From NCBI RefSeq assembly GCF_008831285.2, contig NC_045139.1, forward strand, positions 32,771,706-32,835,705: a stretch of DNA of 64,000 bases. Direction: 5' to 3'. The first letter of the stretch is position 1. Every line of letters begins with the position of its first letter. Both the position numbers and the translations under genes were made by a program. Shown one piece after another: positions 1 through 13,268 of the stretch. The notes beneath the pieces are model-generated. The model ran no database searches and was not told the DNA's origin. It saw nothing but the letters and a program-made list of their open reading frames with translations. The stretch comes from Nymphaea colorata. Taxonomy: Eukaryota > Streptophyta > Magnoliopsida > Nymphaeales > Nymphaeaceae.

Positions 1-667
1 AAGAAGTCCTTAAATTCCATCTCATCCAGCTACAGTAAAACAGGACAGTGAAAGATGAATAAGTTTGCTTCCACGTATTCTCAAAATAAAAATATTAGCA
101 AGACAATGTGGAAGGGGTAAGTAATTCAAAGAAAACTGTAAGGCCTTCCACAAGGAACCCAGGTGTTCCAAAGTAAAGCAATAAGCAATAACAGACTTGC
201 TACTAAAGAGCACCTATACAAATAATCCACCCTCGGATTTCAGACACCTTCCTGGGAGGAGCGATCAAAAGCTAGACAACATCTAAGTTAACATCTGATG
301 CATCACTGATGTGATCAACTATCACTAGTTGGTGAGCACCCTAAGAATGCTAGGCAACTAGCCAGTCTGAGTCAGTATCCAAAAGAGAGAATCAAGTGAA
401 AAAGTGAATACCACTGGAGTTGCCTATCACAGTAAAACAGAAGATGCTTTGACCTAAAACATGCACATCTGATATAACCAAAACAAACATGCATATAATA
501 AGGCCGTCTATGTAAGAACAAAAGTTTGAAATTGTTGTGGTCCTATGTAGACGACAATAACACATCATATAGCACATCCTTATAAATTTATAACCCTTTA
601 CATTGATAAATGTTTACCACGACTAAAATACTTACCATATTGATGAACAGGATAAAGAAGGGGTGAG

Positions 668-699
<32 letters not shown>

Positions 700-3600
700 G
701 GAGTTTGGGCACCAATTTACCTTAGATCCCTTAAGGAATAGCAGATATAAAAAATAAATAAATAAGTAAAAGAATGATCTACAGACTAGTTGGGACTAGT
801 TAACAATGTAGTTAAAACTTAAAAGCACTAAGCAAACAACACCAAAAAAGGCCTAGCAGGGCCTAGTCCAGTATTGGCAATCCTTGACGCAAAAGGGGGA
901 AAAAAAGAGATTTGAAGCTCCTCTCAGCATTTTCTATATCAGCAATGGAACAAAAAAGAATTAAAAATTTAAAGAAAATCATTTCTTTGAGCCGCCTAAG
1001 TGCCTCAGACTAGGCATCTAGCTAGTGGCTAGGCTTGCCAATCGAGGCAGCCATCTAAACCTGCTCTTGACCATATAGCTAGTTGGACTACTTGGTTCAC
1101 TCGAGAGTAATCAACTATGTAGTCCAATTTTTTACTTAATAACATTGCTGCACAAAATCAGTTATTTATTCAATAGGCTTGCTAAACAACAGACACATGT
1201 AAACTAGCAGAATTGCCAAAACGCCACAATCCAATACAGAAGATCACTAAAAGAAAATAGCACGAGAAAATACACCTCTCAAAGTACATCAAGCTTCATG
1301 AACCAGCCTAAATTAGACTTGAAACAAGTAAACATGTCCACGCTATTCCAAAGCTCACACAACATTACAGTGCCCCCTCCGCTACTCTTTCTATTACTTT
1401 TTATAACCAGCAATAGCTTCTGGCAAGAATCTGGTTTCTTTGAAACTGGGTATTGCCCCTGAACCTTACTTAATTTTTGTCTGGCTGCCAAAAATGGCTA
1501 CCGTAAAAAGAAACAAGAGAATAAGTGAAAGAATTCAAAAGACACGGTGGTCATTTTCTTCACACCTACCAGCTGGAAAATGGACTAGTCAAGTTTAACT
1601 ATATTGTTTGCCCTGACCAGCCCCGCCATTGGTCGTTGGCTGAAAAAAATGCTGGAATTCCTAAAATTTAGAAAAACAAAACTGAAGAAAAAAAACGGAT
1701 GGTTTTCTGAAGACAACTGGCTGAGAAATGGTTATGTCAGCAACACCAGAGCTGGAAGACATTACCCCCATTTCCCAGTCCGTATGTGGCCATGAAATAG
1801 TGACAGAGAAGAAAAGGCAAAAGTGAAATTTCTTCCCCAGCTGTTCACAGAGTAGCACGCTGGAAAATGGCTGGATCAGCATCATCAGGCGAGGACAATG
1901 CCAGTCCAGCCATTCCCAATGTGGAATGGCAGGAATATTTGGTCCATTCTTCATCACTCTTCCTCAACAAAGCAGGTTGGGGGCTGGATGAAGAGCGTTG
2001 AACTAAATATCAGAAAAACAAGCCCAAATGGAGGGCGTCCTTTTACAACCTCTATGAATAAGGTACTCTAACATGACAGCCCAATTGACAACCATGACAC
2101 ACGAAGGCCGACTGATGTGTGATGATCGACGCATTCATATATCAACAGAACTAGAAACAGCCTCAGTCTTACTCATTATGCAACATTTTGATATCCTCAG
2201 GGTACAGTTGGTCAACCGTTAGCCTCCAATAGCATATCAAACCACAGAAAATGAGGTTAATTGCAGAAGGTTAGCTTGTCATAAATTCTCCAATTTTACA
2301 TGAGTGAAAAAAGATCTCTTCCCATTTATGTTGAAACATGAAAAATGCTTGTTCACGCACCTGCTTCTGACTTAATTTCTGCCGCAAACTTTTAATACGT
2401 TCTGGCTCATCATTATCCCAGGATAACTGAACTTTACTCTGCTGCAACGCACGTGTATGGAAATCTTTGCATTCATAATTTGATGGTGCCTGCAATTCAA
2501 GGGGGGGAAAGATAAGCCAGATTAAGTACTTTCTTCCACACAGATTCTCTTGACCGCAGCAAACATTGTTGACTTTTAGCCAAATACAAGTATGCATCAT
2601 GTGCATTGCATTTAGCTACATACAAATTGCCTTTATCTAGAGTTGCTAATGATGTGGAAGTTTGAAAAGAAGTTTCATCCCGACCTGGGCATCTAGTTAT
2701 CAAGACATCTTTTGCATCATCCATATGTATTGAATGCATTCGTATCAGAAAACAGGTGCGCATCACTTTTTATTGATAAAATGTAGATCATTTGCATTCC
2801 AAAAGTGGCAAGGTAATACCACGATCAACAACAGGATTTTCAGATGAATGTCTTAAAGGCTTAAACTTAACTGAGAAAAGACAATCAATTCAAACTGTAA
2901 GCTGTTTATTATATAGATAACATCTAAATAATTACATTTGGCATGCATCCATAGTCAGCGGATTAACCATGCAGAAGCAACACTCACAACACAAACATAT
3001 GTAATCAAGCCACCTAAAGTGGAGAATTCTTCTGCAGCACAAGATTTTCATGAACCTATGGAAAACTGCCAACAGGCATGGCAAAACACTTATACAACTT
3101 CCATGGGATGTGTTAAAGAAAATGAAGACAGAAATGAGCATCAGATAAACAAACATCAATATTAAGGCTAGCAATCAACACATTCACTTCAAAAGCTGGC
3201 TAATACTTCAAAAAAAATAATGCCTATTGATATACTTAAACCCTACATTTCCTCCTGGCAAAATCATGAAATAAATTTATTTAATTGAGATAACCCTATG
3301 TCGAATAGTTCTGGCTCTAATTGGCAAAATTAATAACAGCACGTCAACTCGTATGATCAAGTGAAGATTTTAGCCCAAATAACTAATTAAATGAATTAAT
3401 GTACAAAAATTGTAGTAATATGTAAACCACACCCTTCCCTTAAATCCATAACAGTACCTCAGTAGCAATATCTCGAGGAGGATGATTAAATTGCATATCA
3501 TCAGGAATGAATCGCAAATCCAAGATATTTGAAGTTCGCTCAAATTCAACACCATCACATTCTTTGTAGAGGTGATCTGCTGTTGCACTTGAGTCACACT

Positions 3601-6600
3601 CGACTACTGCATAATAGTACCTGATCCAGAAAGAAGCAAAATAACTGTCAATGATTCTCAAACAGCAACAAAACTAGCAGTACCATCGTCACAGAGATGG
3701 TACTAAACTGAATTACAAGTAGAGCCTGCCAATATTCGAGAATGTGTTGGACGTTAAATTTGTTTGTTTGCTCCTCTTAAACTTCAGAAACATGACCAGA
3801 GGAGCCTGGTAAAGAATGTAGACATTCTGAGCCATAGACTCATAAGGGCTTTTCAGAGATCATGCATTTGGTGAGAGTGATCCCCTACGTAGGCTGCAGA
3901 TTCAAGCTGGCAACTACTCCCAATATGCAACCAGAAAGGGTGTGGACCTATGTCTCCATGTGGTTCTGACTTTGAATAAGCATAATTAACACCACTTATT
4001 ATAGTAGATGCTGTTGTTGCAGCATTTGCACATGCTATCGGTGACAGGCATGCAGAATCCCCAGCACTCCTTCATACCAATATTGTAGAATTCAGTTTCC
4101 ATCTATTTTTATGGGTGATATTTCAAATTTTGCATTGCGTTGTTGCAATGAATCTCAACCTCTTCACATTATTCTCCCTATTACCGGTTTAACAGTGCAA
4201 CTGCTCGATCTCCTTCACCTACAAGTGGAATTGGCTCTCTCTAATCTCTCACCATTGGCTGTGGTAGTGAGCAAGGAGAACGTGAAAGAAAAGGAAGGAC
4301 CCCACCACAGTGGCTATTATTCATATACTGATGGAAAGATGCTCTATGACTTCAAAATACCATTTACACCCATACATGTCCTAACGGATTTGATATCCTA
4401 TTCTGCTTCTGATCCTACCTACATTTTACAATTGTAATCATGCCTTATATCTAGATATTCCAATTGCATACTAAAATGTTGCTTTTTATGGCATACAATT
4501 AGACTGCTAATTTGAGACCCAGGTAATTCAAACACATGACATACATGACTGCAACAGCAGTAGTCAATGACAAATCACCCGATCATTCAACATGCCCAAT
4601 ATCTCAGGCTTTACTTAGCTTAGACCTAGTGCTCAAAAGATAAACAAGCTTGGAGAAGATAATGCAAAACAACGAAAACTCAAATCATCCAGATAGATTG
4701 CAAAGATCCTTTGAGAGAGAAAGAGAGAGATTTATATATGGTAACCAGTAAAAGTTTTGAGCTTTCTTAGTTATAAAAGCAAGTTATGTGCAGACACAAT
4801 CAGATGCCTTGGTTAATAATCTATGTCGCACAGGGTGTAGACACAATTAGATGCCTTCGCTAAAAATTAAAATCTATGTCACACAGGTGCAGGTGTGGGT
4901 GTGGGACAAATAATAAAACTTGTAATTAATAATTAATAATCAATTCAACAAAAGGAAAGCAATTTATTTTTTGCTGCACCTGACTGCATTCGACACGACT
5001 TGGGTATGACAACCTTTTTGAAGAACCCGTATTACTTAATAATCTCTTGGAGAAACTTGCCTCCTTCCACATATGGAAAGTATGATGCTCTTAAGAACAA
5101 CTTAAGCTAGACCTAATACAGAAAAGTGATCCACATCAAATGATCACCTTAGCTTGCTTTTCTCATAGGCACGTAGCTTTGCTTCATCTATTTCAGCGCC
5201 ATTCCCTTCACTATCTTCATCATCATCACTAGCAAAGATTCCAGAAGGTCCATGAACTGCTTCTTCTTCCATAGATTTAAGGCCAAATTCCGATGGATAG
5301 ATGGCCACTGATACAAGCTGCCCACTCTCAGGAAGAAATGAGCTCATCAACACGTACAAGTCTACAGCCTACAAGGATTTAAGAAAATTCTCAGATAAAA
5401 AATGTTGTTCACCAACAAGCAACTGTAGGTGGACCAATCTTGAATTACAGACTCACAATATAATTGGCTGTTCCTTTTAAGACATCAAGTTCCAAGGATA
5501 GCTTAGCCAATCGCAACAAGCATCACTATGGGCTACCAAATTACAGGTTAACAGTTATGGAATGAGGAGCACTGAAAAAGATGGAACTAAAAGAACACAC
5601 AAGATACCCAACAGCAAACATGGAATACTGCTTTATATAACATAGAACATTTGGTCATCCTCATGCAGTAATCACAGGGGAAAAGATAGAGAGAGAGAGT
5701 GAGAGTGGGAGAGAATTCCTATACAATCAACGGAATCACGTTGATCTAGCTGTATTGAGGTCAGTAGGAGGCAATAATAAGCAAGAAGATTTCCTGATAA
5801 TCAAGAAGCCTTTTCCAGCATACTAGTTCAGTCATGACAACAAAGGATTCTAATTCAGAGGAATGGCTCAAGATGTAAGAGAAGCATGACCTCCAAGGCT
5901 CAATGAATTCACACGAATGGAGGCTTGTATTCATGGGATGAGCAACTCCTAGTAGCACTAAATGTTCTGTGCAAGGGACAGAAACATTTAGAGAGAACGG
6001 AATTTCTTCAACTATGGATTGCGGTTCCCCTCAAAGAATAGGACAAGTAACTTACAAAAACACATTGGTAGATGAAATAACTCACAACAAACAGGCGTTT
6101 TCTCATTATAAAGGTTCATGAAAATGTTTTCAAAATGTTAATCTACCAAAACAAATCAAAGATGCCCAATTTAAGAACAAGAAACAGTGTACCTTTATTT
6201 GATCCCAATCCATGTTCACCATTGCTATTCTACGAGTTGCTTCTTCAACCATTGTCACTTGCTCCTATCAAATAGAGGGGGACACAAAAAGGGAAGACAT
6301 AGTATTAGTACTTCAATTATATTCAACCATGTCAAAGCAACAGTTTAACTATTGAATTTCCTCCTGTATGATAAGGCCTTCTAGGACGCCCATCAACAAC
6401 ATAAGACAAGCATATCTCCACTGAACTGCTTCACTGAGTTAGTTTTTCATCTAAAACCTCAATTTCCAAATTCCAAGCACTCGGGCTTGCCAGGCTACCA
6501 ATATTGAATAAGACACATTCTTCAGGCCAGCAAACATTGTAACCATTTACATCGAACCAAAAAGCGCCAGATAACATTATCCTTCTTGTTTCAGACACCA

Positions 6601-7567
6601 ACTAATGATTATGGTTTAAAGTTCTTGACTGCACGGAAATCATTTATATGCACAACTAGCTAAAAACAATACGCAGGATGCTAGTCTTCACCTCGGGTTC
6701 ATCTTCTATGTCATCACTAACATCATCGTCAGATGACAAAAACTCTTCTTCCGAAGATATCAGTGAATCACGCGATTCCAATTGTGTTGGAAAATCTTCA
6801 TCTTCATGGTTTGTTCCATCTTCAACGTCTAGACCGTTCTCGTCCAATTCGCCATCGGAACTAGGAGCCAGCTGCAATGTAGTATCTTCTGTGTTCACTG
6901 TATCTGTTCCTACCTTGATTTTCTCCTTCTGCCTCTTCTTCTTTTTCTCTTTCTCCTCCGTCTGCTTCTGCTTCTTCTTCTTCCTCTCCGATTTCTCCTC
7001 CGTCGGCTTCTGCTTCTGCTTCTGCTTCTTCTGTTTCTTCTCCGATTTCTCCTCCGTCGGCTTCTTCTTCGTGTTGGCGTTCTCCTCCATCGATTCCTCC
7101 ATATTATCTTCTTCCTCCTCCTCCTCCTCCCGCTGAACTTCGCCATCATCATCCTCGCTCTCAGAGAGACGGTAATACTGGCGGAGTGGATGACTTTCGG
7201 AGCTCCCCTTAATGGGTCTGCCTCTCTTGTCCACAGGGGCCGAAGACGCGAACTTCTCGTCGGTAAATATGGCGGCGAAACGGGAGTCGACAGGCATCCT
7301 GGATCTCCTCTTCGACATGGGCTTGAACCGAGGGTCCGTGTGGAGAGAGGAAAACCGAGGGTCGGTGATCCTCTTCTGGTGTCGGGCGAAGGCGACATCC
7401 TTACCTCCGTCATCCTCCTCTCCCTCCATCTTCACTACTTCCACCCCACTCCCCTTCTCATGCCTCGTCTTCTTCTTTTTCATCCTCTTCTTCTCGTCAT
7501 CCCGAGAAAGAGACGAGCCATTGATTTCTTTCTCATCACTAGCCTTCCTTTTCTGCTGCTTCGCCAT
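1..7567 (-). CDS. ESF1: Pre-rRNA-processing protein ESF1 homologue (3' end outside window)
   Basis: ESF1 is a nucleolar factor of the small-subunit processome, needed for 18S rRNA maturation. Exons on the minus strand, read 5' to 3': 7567-6692, 6264-6193, 5368-5148, 3620-3458, 2489-2361 and 29-1 (partial). Reading phase is kept across every junction and about 497 residues are visible. The start is MAKQQKRK, the first Met next to the conserved K-rich N terminus. Residues about 75-130 carry the ESF1 repeats on DPRF and DSRF (ITDPRFSSLHTDPRF, VDSRFAAIFTDEKF). A long acidic/lysine low-complexity stretch with a repeated KPTEEKSE unit follows. The conserved core then reads RRIAMVNMDWDQIK, VAIYPSEFG, YYYAVVECDS and WDNDEPERI. 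The last partial exon reads LDEMEFKDF, as in the family. The NUC153-containing C terminus lies left of the window. The last intron visible is 2.3 kb (30-2360). Confidence 0.93.
668..699. repeat. (AC)n/(AG)n compound microsatellite
   Basis: An AC run of about 15 bases passes directly into an AG run of about 18 bases. It lies in the 2.3-kb intron of ESF1. Confidence 0.9.
4792..4888. repeat. Imperfect ~60-bp tandem duplication in ESF1 intron
   Basis: Two neighbouring copies start with AGACACAATCAGATGCCTT and TAGACACAATTAGATGCCTT. Each is followed by an AT-rich stretch and ATCTATGTC(G/A)CACAGG. They lie inside the intron between the fourth and third coding exons of ESF1. Confidence 0.7.
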
Positions 7568-8372
7568 GTCCGTCACTTCTTTGGAAGTTGGTAGCTCTCC
7601 AACTCCTCCCTCCCTCCCTCCCTCCCTCTGCAAAATGATGTGGTTCTCCACACTGCCGCCAATTCGGGTCTCTCTGGTTTCGACCGCGTCTTGCAGAGGC
7701 GGCGAACGTGGACGAAGGAAAGCTGGTGCCAGGGTTATGAACATGCCATCCCGTTAAAACTCGGCTGTTGAATCGCGTCGGTTCTCAAATGATTCAATGG
7801 AATCGCGAATCGAACTGCGATCGTCTTTAAGCAAAATCTCAAGCAATTATTTTACCACATTTTGCTTATAAATTTTTTTAAAAAAATTGCAGTTTTCGAT
7901 AACATTTCTTATAAAAATTATCACACCAAAAACAGTAGTAAGCCTCCCTTAGCGTGAAAAATTGAAAAATGTTAATTGTAACGAAAGGAATGTAATTGAA
8001 TAATAAAAGATTATATTAAAACAAAAATTGCTGGTTAACCTTCTCGGCAGTTTGCTATCTTATTTCACAATTTTCATATTACTCTTATTAGAACAAACAC
8101 AAAAAAATACCTTTTTTCATTTAAATTATAAAAAAGTATAAATTCTTTTAATGATCTCAAATTGATTCCAATGGAGTGATCCATACCGACTCGTGCAGAC
8201 TTTAACAATAGGTCGTAAAGGAGTCGGATTCAAATAAACTTTTAAATAGTTGAGCAAACAAACTTGTCTTCCCTTTTACACGTGACAAATCACAACTTAG
8301 GTCAAGAGACCTCATTTCTCAATTCTCATTCATCCGTGTAATATCCCGTAACTCCTTTTCTCACTCTCAAGG

Positions 8373-8413
<41 letters not shown>

Positions 8414-8868
8414 TGGAGCATATGTTCCTCCCTATTGGGACATATCGACCGTTAAGTACAGGTTTCTGTCTCTACTTTTCATTTCTAAAAGAAATTTTTT
8501 TATTAAAAAAAGAGCCATATAGGCCAATAAGCATATATATATATATCGATGATATTGACTAAATCCTCAACACCACTGATTAGTGAATCTGCACAATGGG
8601 AGCACGTTTATCTTTTGGACAATCAGCTTGTTCCTTGAGAGCAAACCACAACATGCTGAGACTTTGTCATAAATTCACGTGAGTCAACATCATGGTAAAA
8701 GAATGGAAGGAAATGAAGGAACTCCAGAAATACGGAGAAATCTTCATTCCGAACTATCTATTCATACCCACAAACAGTTTCTGTAATGGAACAACAAGAC
8801 ATAAATCAAAAGTAGCATTCTCCTTTCTACCTCCCCACAGTTCCCACTTTTACCAGCTTATAAAATTT
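7568..8868. other. Spacer between ESF1 (5' side) and PAT (3' side)
   Basis: AT-rich spacer of about 1.3 kb between two minus-strand genes. It should hold the ESF1 promoter and 5'UTR (CT/GA-rich sequence at about 7590-7640) and the 3'UTR of the DHHC gene. A (TC)n run lies at 8377-8411 and a short (AT)n at 8533-8545. I see no further coding sequence. Confidence 0.6.
8377..8411. repeat. (TC)n microsatellite
   Basis: Uninterrupted TC dinucleotide run of about 35 bases in the spacer upstream of ESF1. Confidence 0.9.
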
Positions 8869-11800
8869 CTACTTGCTTACAGGAGAGGCTCCATGCACGC
8901 CAAATCTTCCACTCTCTGTGACGGAGGAGCTCATCCCAAGAACCTCTGAAGAGATCTCCCAATTCTCACTTCTCCTACCCCAGCTTGAGTGCCTGTGTGC
9001 GCCATTGAGCACATCAGATGGCACACGACCATCCATTTGTTGTTCAAGTGCTGCAGAGCAGTTATCCAGAATAATGCCATGGCCTGGATTGATCTGGTCT
9101 CCTACATCATTTTCATCGAAGGTGCGCTCACGCACCTTAGAGAAAGCACCACCAATCTCGAGGTCATCTTCCACCTTGCTGCGGATATAATCAACCGGCT
9201 CTTCAATATCTCTGCTTTCCATTGGAGATGGCAATGGTTTTTGAACATCTTGCTGTTCCTTGGCACGGAATTTATTCTTTGAAGGTTGCACACTTGTGCA
9301 AAATACCTCAGCAAAATTACTCAAGCAGCCTTTGTCATACATGCTGAGGCGGTTCTCAGCTCGATATCGGAAATTTTCATATGTAGTCTGGAGAAGCAGA
9401 AGAGTAACATGGTCAGAAATTTAAAGGACCATTAACTGCAAGAGTAGGTGTACCAACCAGAAAGAAGCTTCATGGAATGACGTTATTCAAAAAAATTTCC
9501 AACTACATATCATTTTACTGTCTACTTGTACTTTTTAATATCCTACCATGTTCTTTCCAATCTTTTCTCCTGTCATCAATTCCTGATGACCACACCCCGT
9601 ATGGCTTAATGAATGGAAGCAACATTAACCAACACACTTTGTCAATCTACAGGTTAAGAAAGAAACAGAAATGCAACCAGACAAGCAAACAAGAAAAGAA
9701 AATTTACACTCAAAATAGCCAGATACAGCTACGGAAGCTTACACGTCTAACTCCCGAATAAAAGGCATGAAAAAGGGAAGCCACTTATGTTCTTTTTCTT
9801 TAAAATATGTAAAACAAGTACCTACACAAATTTTGCAAGCTACCAAGGCTTCTAAGTAGCAAAAAACTTACCTTAGCTGACCCACTTGATACCCAAGCCT
9901 ATCAACTTGCTCACCTAGTTCATCCAGCACACAGGGCATAGTCAACAAGAGGGCCGCAAATTTGAACGGATATTGGGAGCTCCGCATGACAAAGTTGGTC
10001 TGGGCTGTAGACGTCATGTATGGGAACAAGATTGTCATAGTTTGTTCTATTTTGTCCTTTTATGTTCCTGGGAACTAATGAGAGTCTCTTTTTTTTGCCT
10101 CAGGTGCTCCTTTTCATTCTCGTCCTCTTTGTCTTGTTCTTCCAGATCTCTCCTATGTTCTTCCCTTTGCTCTCATTATTTTCCCCTCACTTTAGATGAG
10201 TTTTTAGCTCCTACAATTTTTTTGTGAATAATGACGATCAATGAAAATCCCTCCCCATGGATGAGTTGGCTATACACGAGCGGGATTATAAATACAAAAA
10301 CGTATCACCCACTTCCTACAATCTGGCCTGAACCTTGGGGTAGTCTCTGCAGGATCAACAACCATAGCTGCACGGAGTACAGTAGAATTCCCCGGTACAA
10401 ATAGCATCTTTCTATCCTACAGAGCCCTCCATCTCATTTAGAAACGCATTATCAGCACTTTTTCATGCCATCGAGCATGCGTAATTGTATGGATGCATCA
10501 TTAACAGTAGCAAGCAGAAACACTTTGTCTGGAGATAAATTTGCAAGTCATAAATAGGATATTCAGAATAAACCTTGCTCCATTACACATTATTAAGAGT
10601 CATTCATTCAGTCATTTTCTTTTGCACCTCCAAAAAGATGCCAAACTTCTTGAAAAGTGCTTCCCCAATGTAATAGTCTCCATATTATAAAAAATTGCAT
10701 AGCTATATGATAACCATTTGACAAAAATTAACCCAAAATCTGGTGCACATCCTTCATTGGAATTGCCACCTCTGGATTTGGCCAGATATAACTGGCTACT
10801 GCATTCTTAAGAGGATTAAACTGATGGTATAGAAATTTGAAATTTCTTTGGCTTGGGAAACAACCTGTTGCTTATTCCTGTTGTTTCTTTATTGGAAAAA
10901 CTCAAAAAAGAAATTCATATAGCTCATTCCCCTACTAAAATTTTTTATCATGGGAAGATGTACAGATATCTTGTGGCAGGACGAGGTAACTTTCAATTGA
11001 CTGTTTCATTACCATCTGAGCGATAAGGTTCAGAATCTTCAGATACAGGTTGGTAATCACATAAGTCGAACATGTTGATCCCTCCTTTTCACTTCAAGAT
11101 TGGATCTTGTTTTGCTATATAGCATGCATGAAAATGAGCTATTGTAAACTATTGTAAATCAGTGAACGTGATGCAGTAAATATCAAAACCTAGCCTGATT
11201 AGAACCAACTTTCTAATATAGAGAGAACTTACCTGGTTAGTACCAATAAGATACAAATGGAACACTGTAAGGCCTCCAACAAACCAAACAGAAATGAAGC
11301 AGTAAATCATAAGTATCAAGGATGCTGGAGCATGCCTAAGTGCACTCGGAACTGTGTGGTAGTCACCATCCATGATAAACTTAATGTTCAAAGCTGACAT
11401 TGCGAACACATATATGCAAAGGACGGTAGATGAAGAAACAAACATGAAGAAGCACCGATAGTTGCGCTGCCGAAAGGGGGAAAAGAAAAAGGATATAAGT
11501 AGCAGCAGTACTTAAATTAGCTCAAGTTAGCAAAGGGAGAAAATCATCGAACAATAATGTAAAACACTTATTCATGCAACAATATTTTCGGATAAAACAC
11601 AGGACTTATTTTATCCCAAGTCAATTGGAAAGCTTGTTTCAAATGGATGAGACTGCAGGTATTGAGGGGGGATTCAACCAATTTTATAGAATTCACAATA
11701 ACACCCATACACAGGGCATGGTGTGAGAAGCAAATCGGAAAATCCATGTGACATAGAGGAAAAGAGACCCCAATCAGAACTTGATGGGATATGACACATT

Positions 11801-12989
11801 GAAGCAAGTTAATCCATATTTTTCTACCCAAAATTGGTGTTGTACTCTCTTCTAGAGCTGTCAATGTCTGACTAATAGATACAACTGACGCTTTGACAAA
11901 CGTTTGGAGTTTAAATCAGATATAGCAGCCATACAGATTTTAACATCCACCTATGACAATTTTCCATCCAACACATCTAAATTTAAGTTTTGTTTTGCAT
12001 TACTCAAAATGGCAGATTTAATGTACATAGAAGCAATAGTTCCCAACATTACACAAACTGAAAGTTCTTCAAGAAAGATCAACATATTTTAAGCTGTATG
12101 ATCTGTCTAGAGTTTCTAAATGGGCGTACCTTCTCACTTACACAGGCTCAAGACAGTTCGAACCGGAGTATCTAATGCATATAAAATCAATACGTACAAT
12201 ATTACATAAATTAGTTAGTCTTCAAGAAAGTTCTCCACATGTTTAAGCCTTATAGTTGGTCTGAGTCTTTACATAAATATTCTCATTTAAATAGGCTTAA
12301 GATAGTTTGGAGTCAAACTCCTTGTTGCAAACCAAGTCTAAAAGAGTCAATGACTTTGCACCACCAAATACACCATTTCATTTTGCATGTTCTCCATCTG
12401 CTAGATGCAATTTGTTATTCTCAACTGAGAAGAGGTTCTCCTATATACATTGTCACTTCCCTATTTTGTATGCAAAGGTTGTTTTCTTCACCTATTGCAC
12501 TAGATTTTAGCATGATCATAAAATATGTGAAAGCAAAAACGAACATCTAAAAAGAGAGGTTTACTAAAAAGTAAAAAAGAAAGGAAGTCTAGACAACACA
12601 GAAAAAGGGGAAAAAGAAAACAGCGAATGGAGCACAAATGCAAAAGGCAAAATGGAAAAATCTACACCCCTTATGCGAGAAGGAAAAGTCTTGACAATTA
12701 TTACAAAATAAAAACTAACCTAATCCATGCCAGATGAGTTTCCCATAAATTTCTTCGCTTATGGCTGCATATATTGTGGGCAAATTTAACTTGAATGGAC
12801 ATGCAAATTTCCTGCCATGCTTATGGGCCACCATTATGAAGTTTATTCTTTCCAAGCGGCTGACCATAACTTAGAAACCTCTCTCTTTCTCTGTCTCTCA
12901 ACTGGTTTCTGCAATGTTCTGAACTAATGTACTTTGGCTTCAGCTTCCAACTTTTCATTGGAGCTTGGTTTTTGTGACGTTGGCTATAG

Positions 12990-13020
<31 letters not shown>

Positions 13021-13216
13021 AACTGCTTTCTGCAATGTTCTGAATTGATGTACTTTGGTTTCAGCTTCCAACTTTTCATTGGAGCTTGGTTTTTGTGGCG
13101 TTGGCTAACAGACATGTAGATTTCCCACCATGTTTAGCCACCATTATCAAATTATTCTTTCCAATGGGCTGATCATAATTTAGAAAAGATGACTAAAGAC
13201 CATTGATTCCCTCTGT

Positions 13217-13268
<52 letters not shown>

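Noticed and set aside
6678-7757. Ser-rich and Phe-rich plus-strand open frames opposite ESF1
   Set aside because: They are antisense shadows of the Glu/Lys/Asp-rich ESF1 first exon, whose reading frame is clearly the conserved one.
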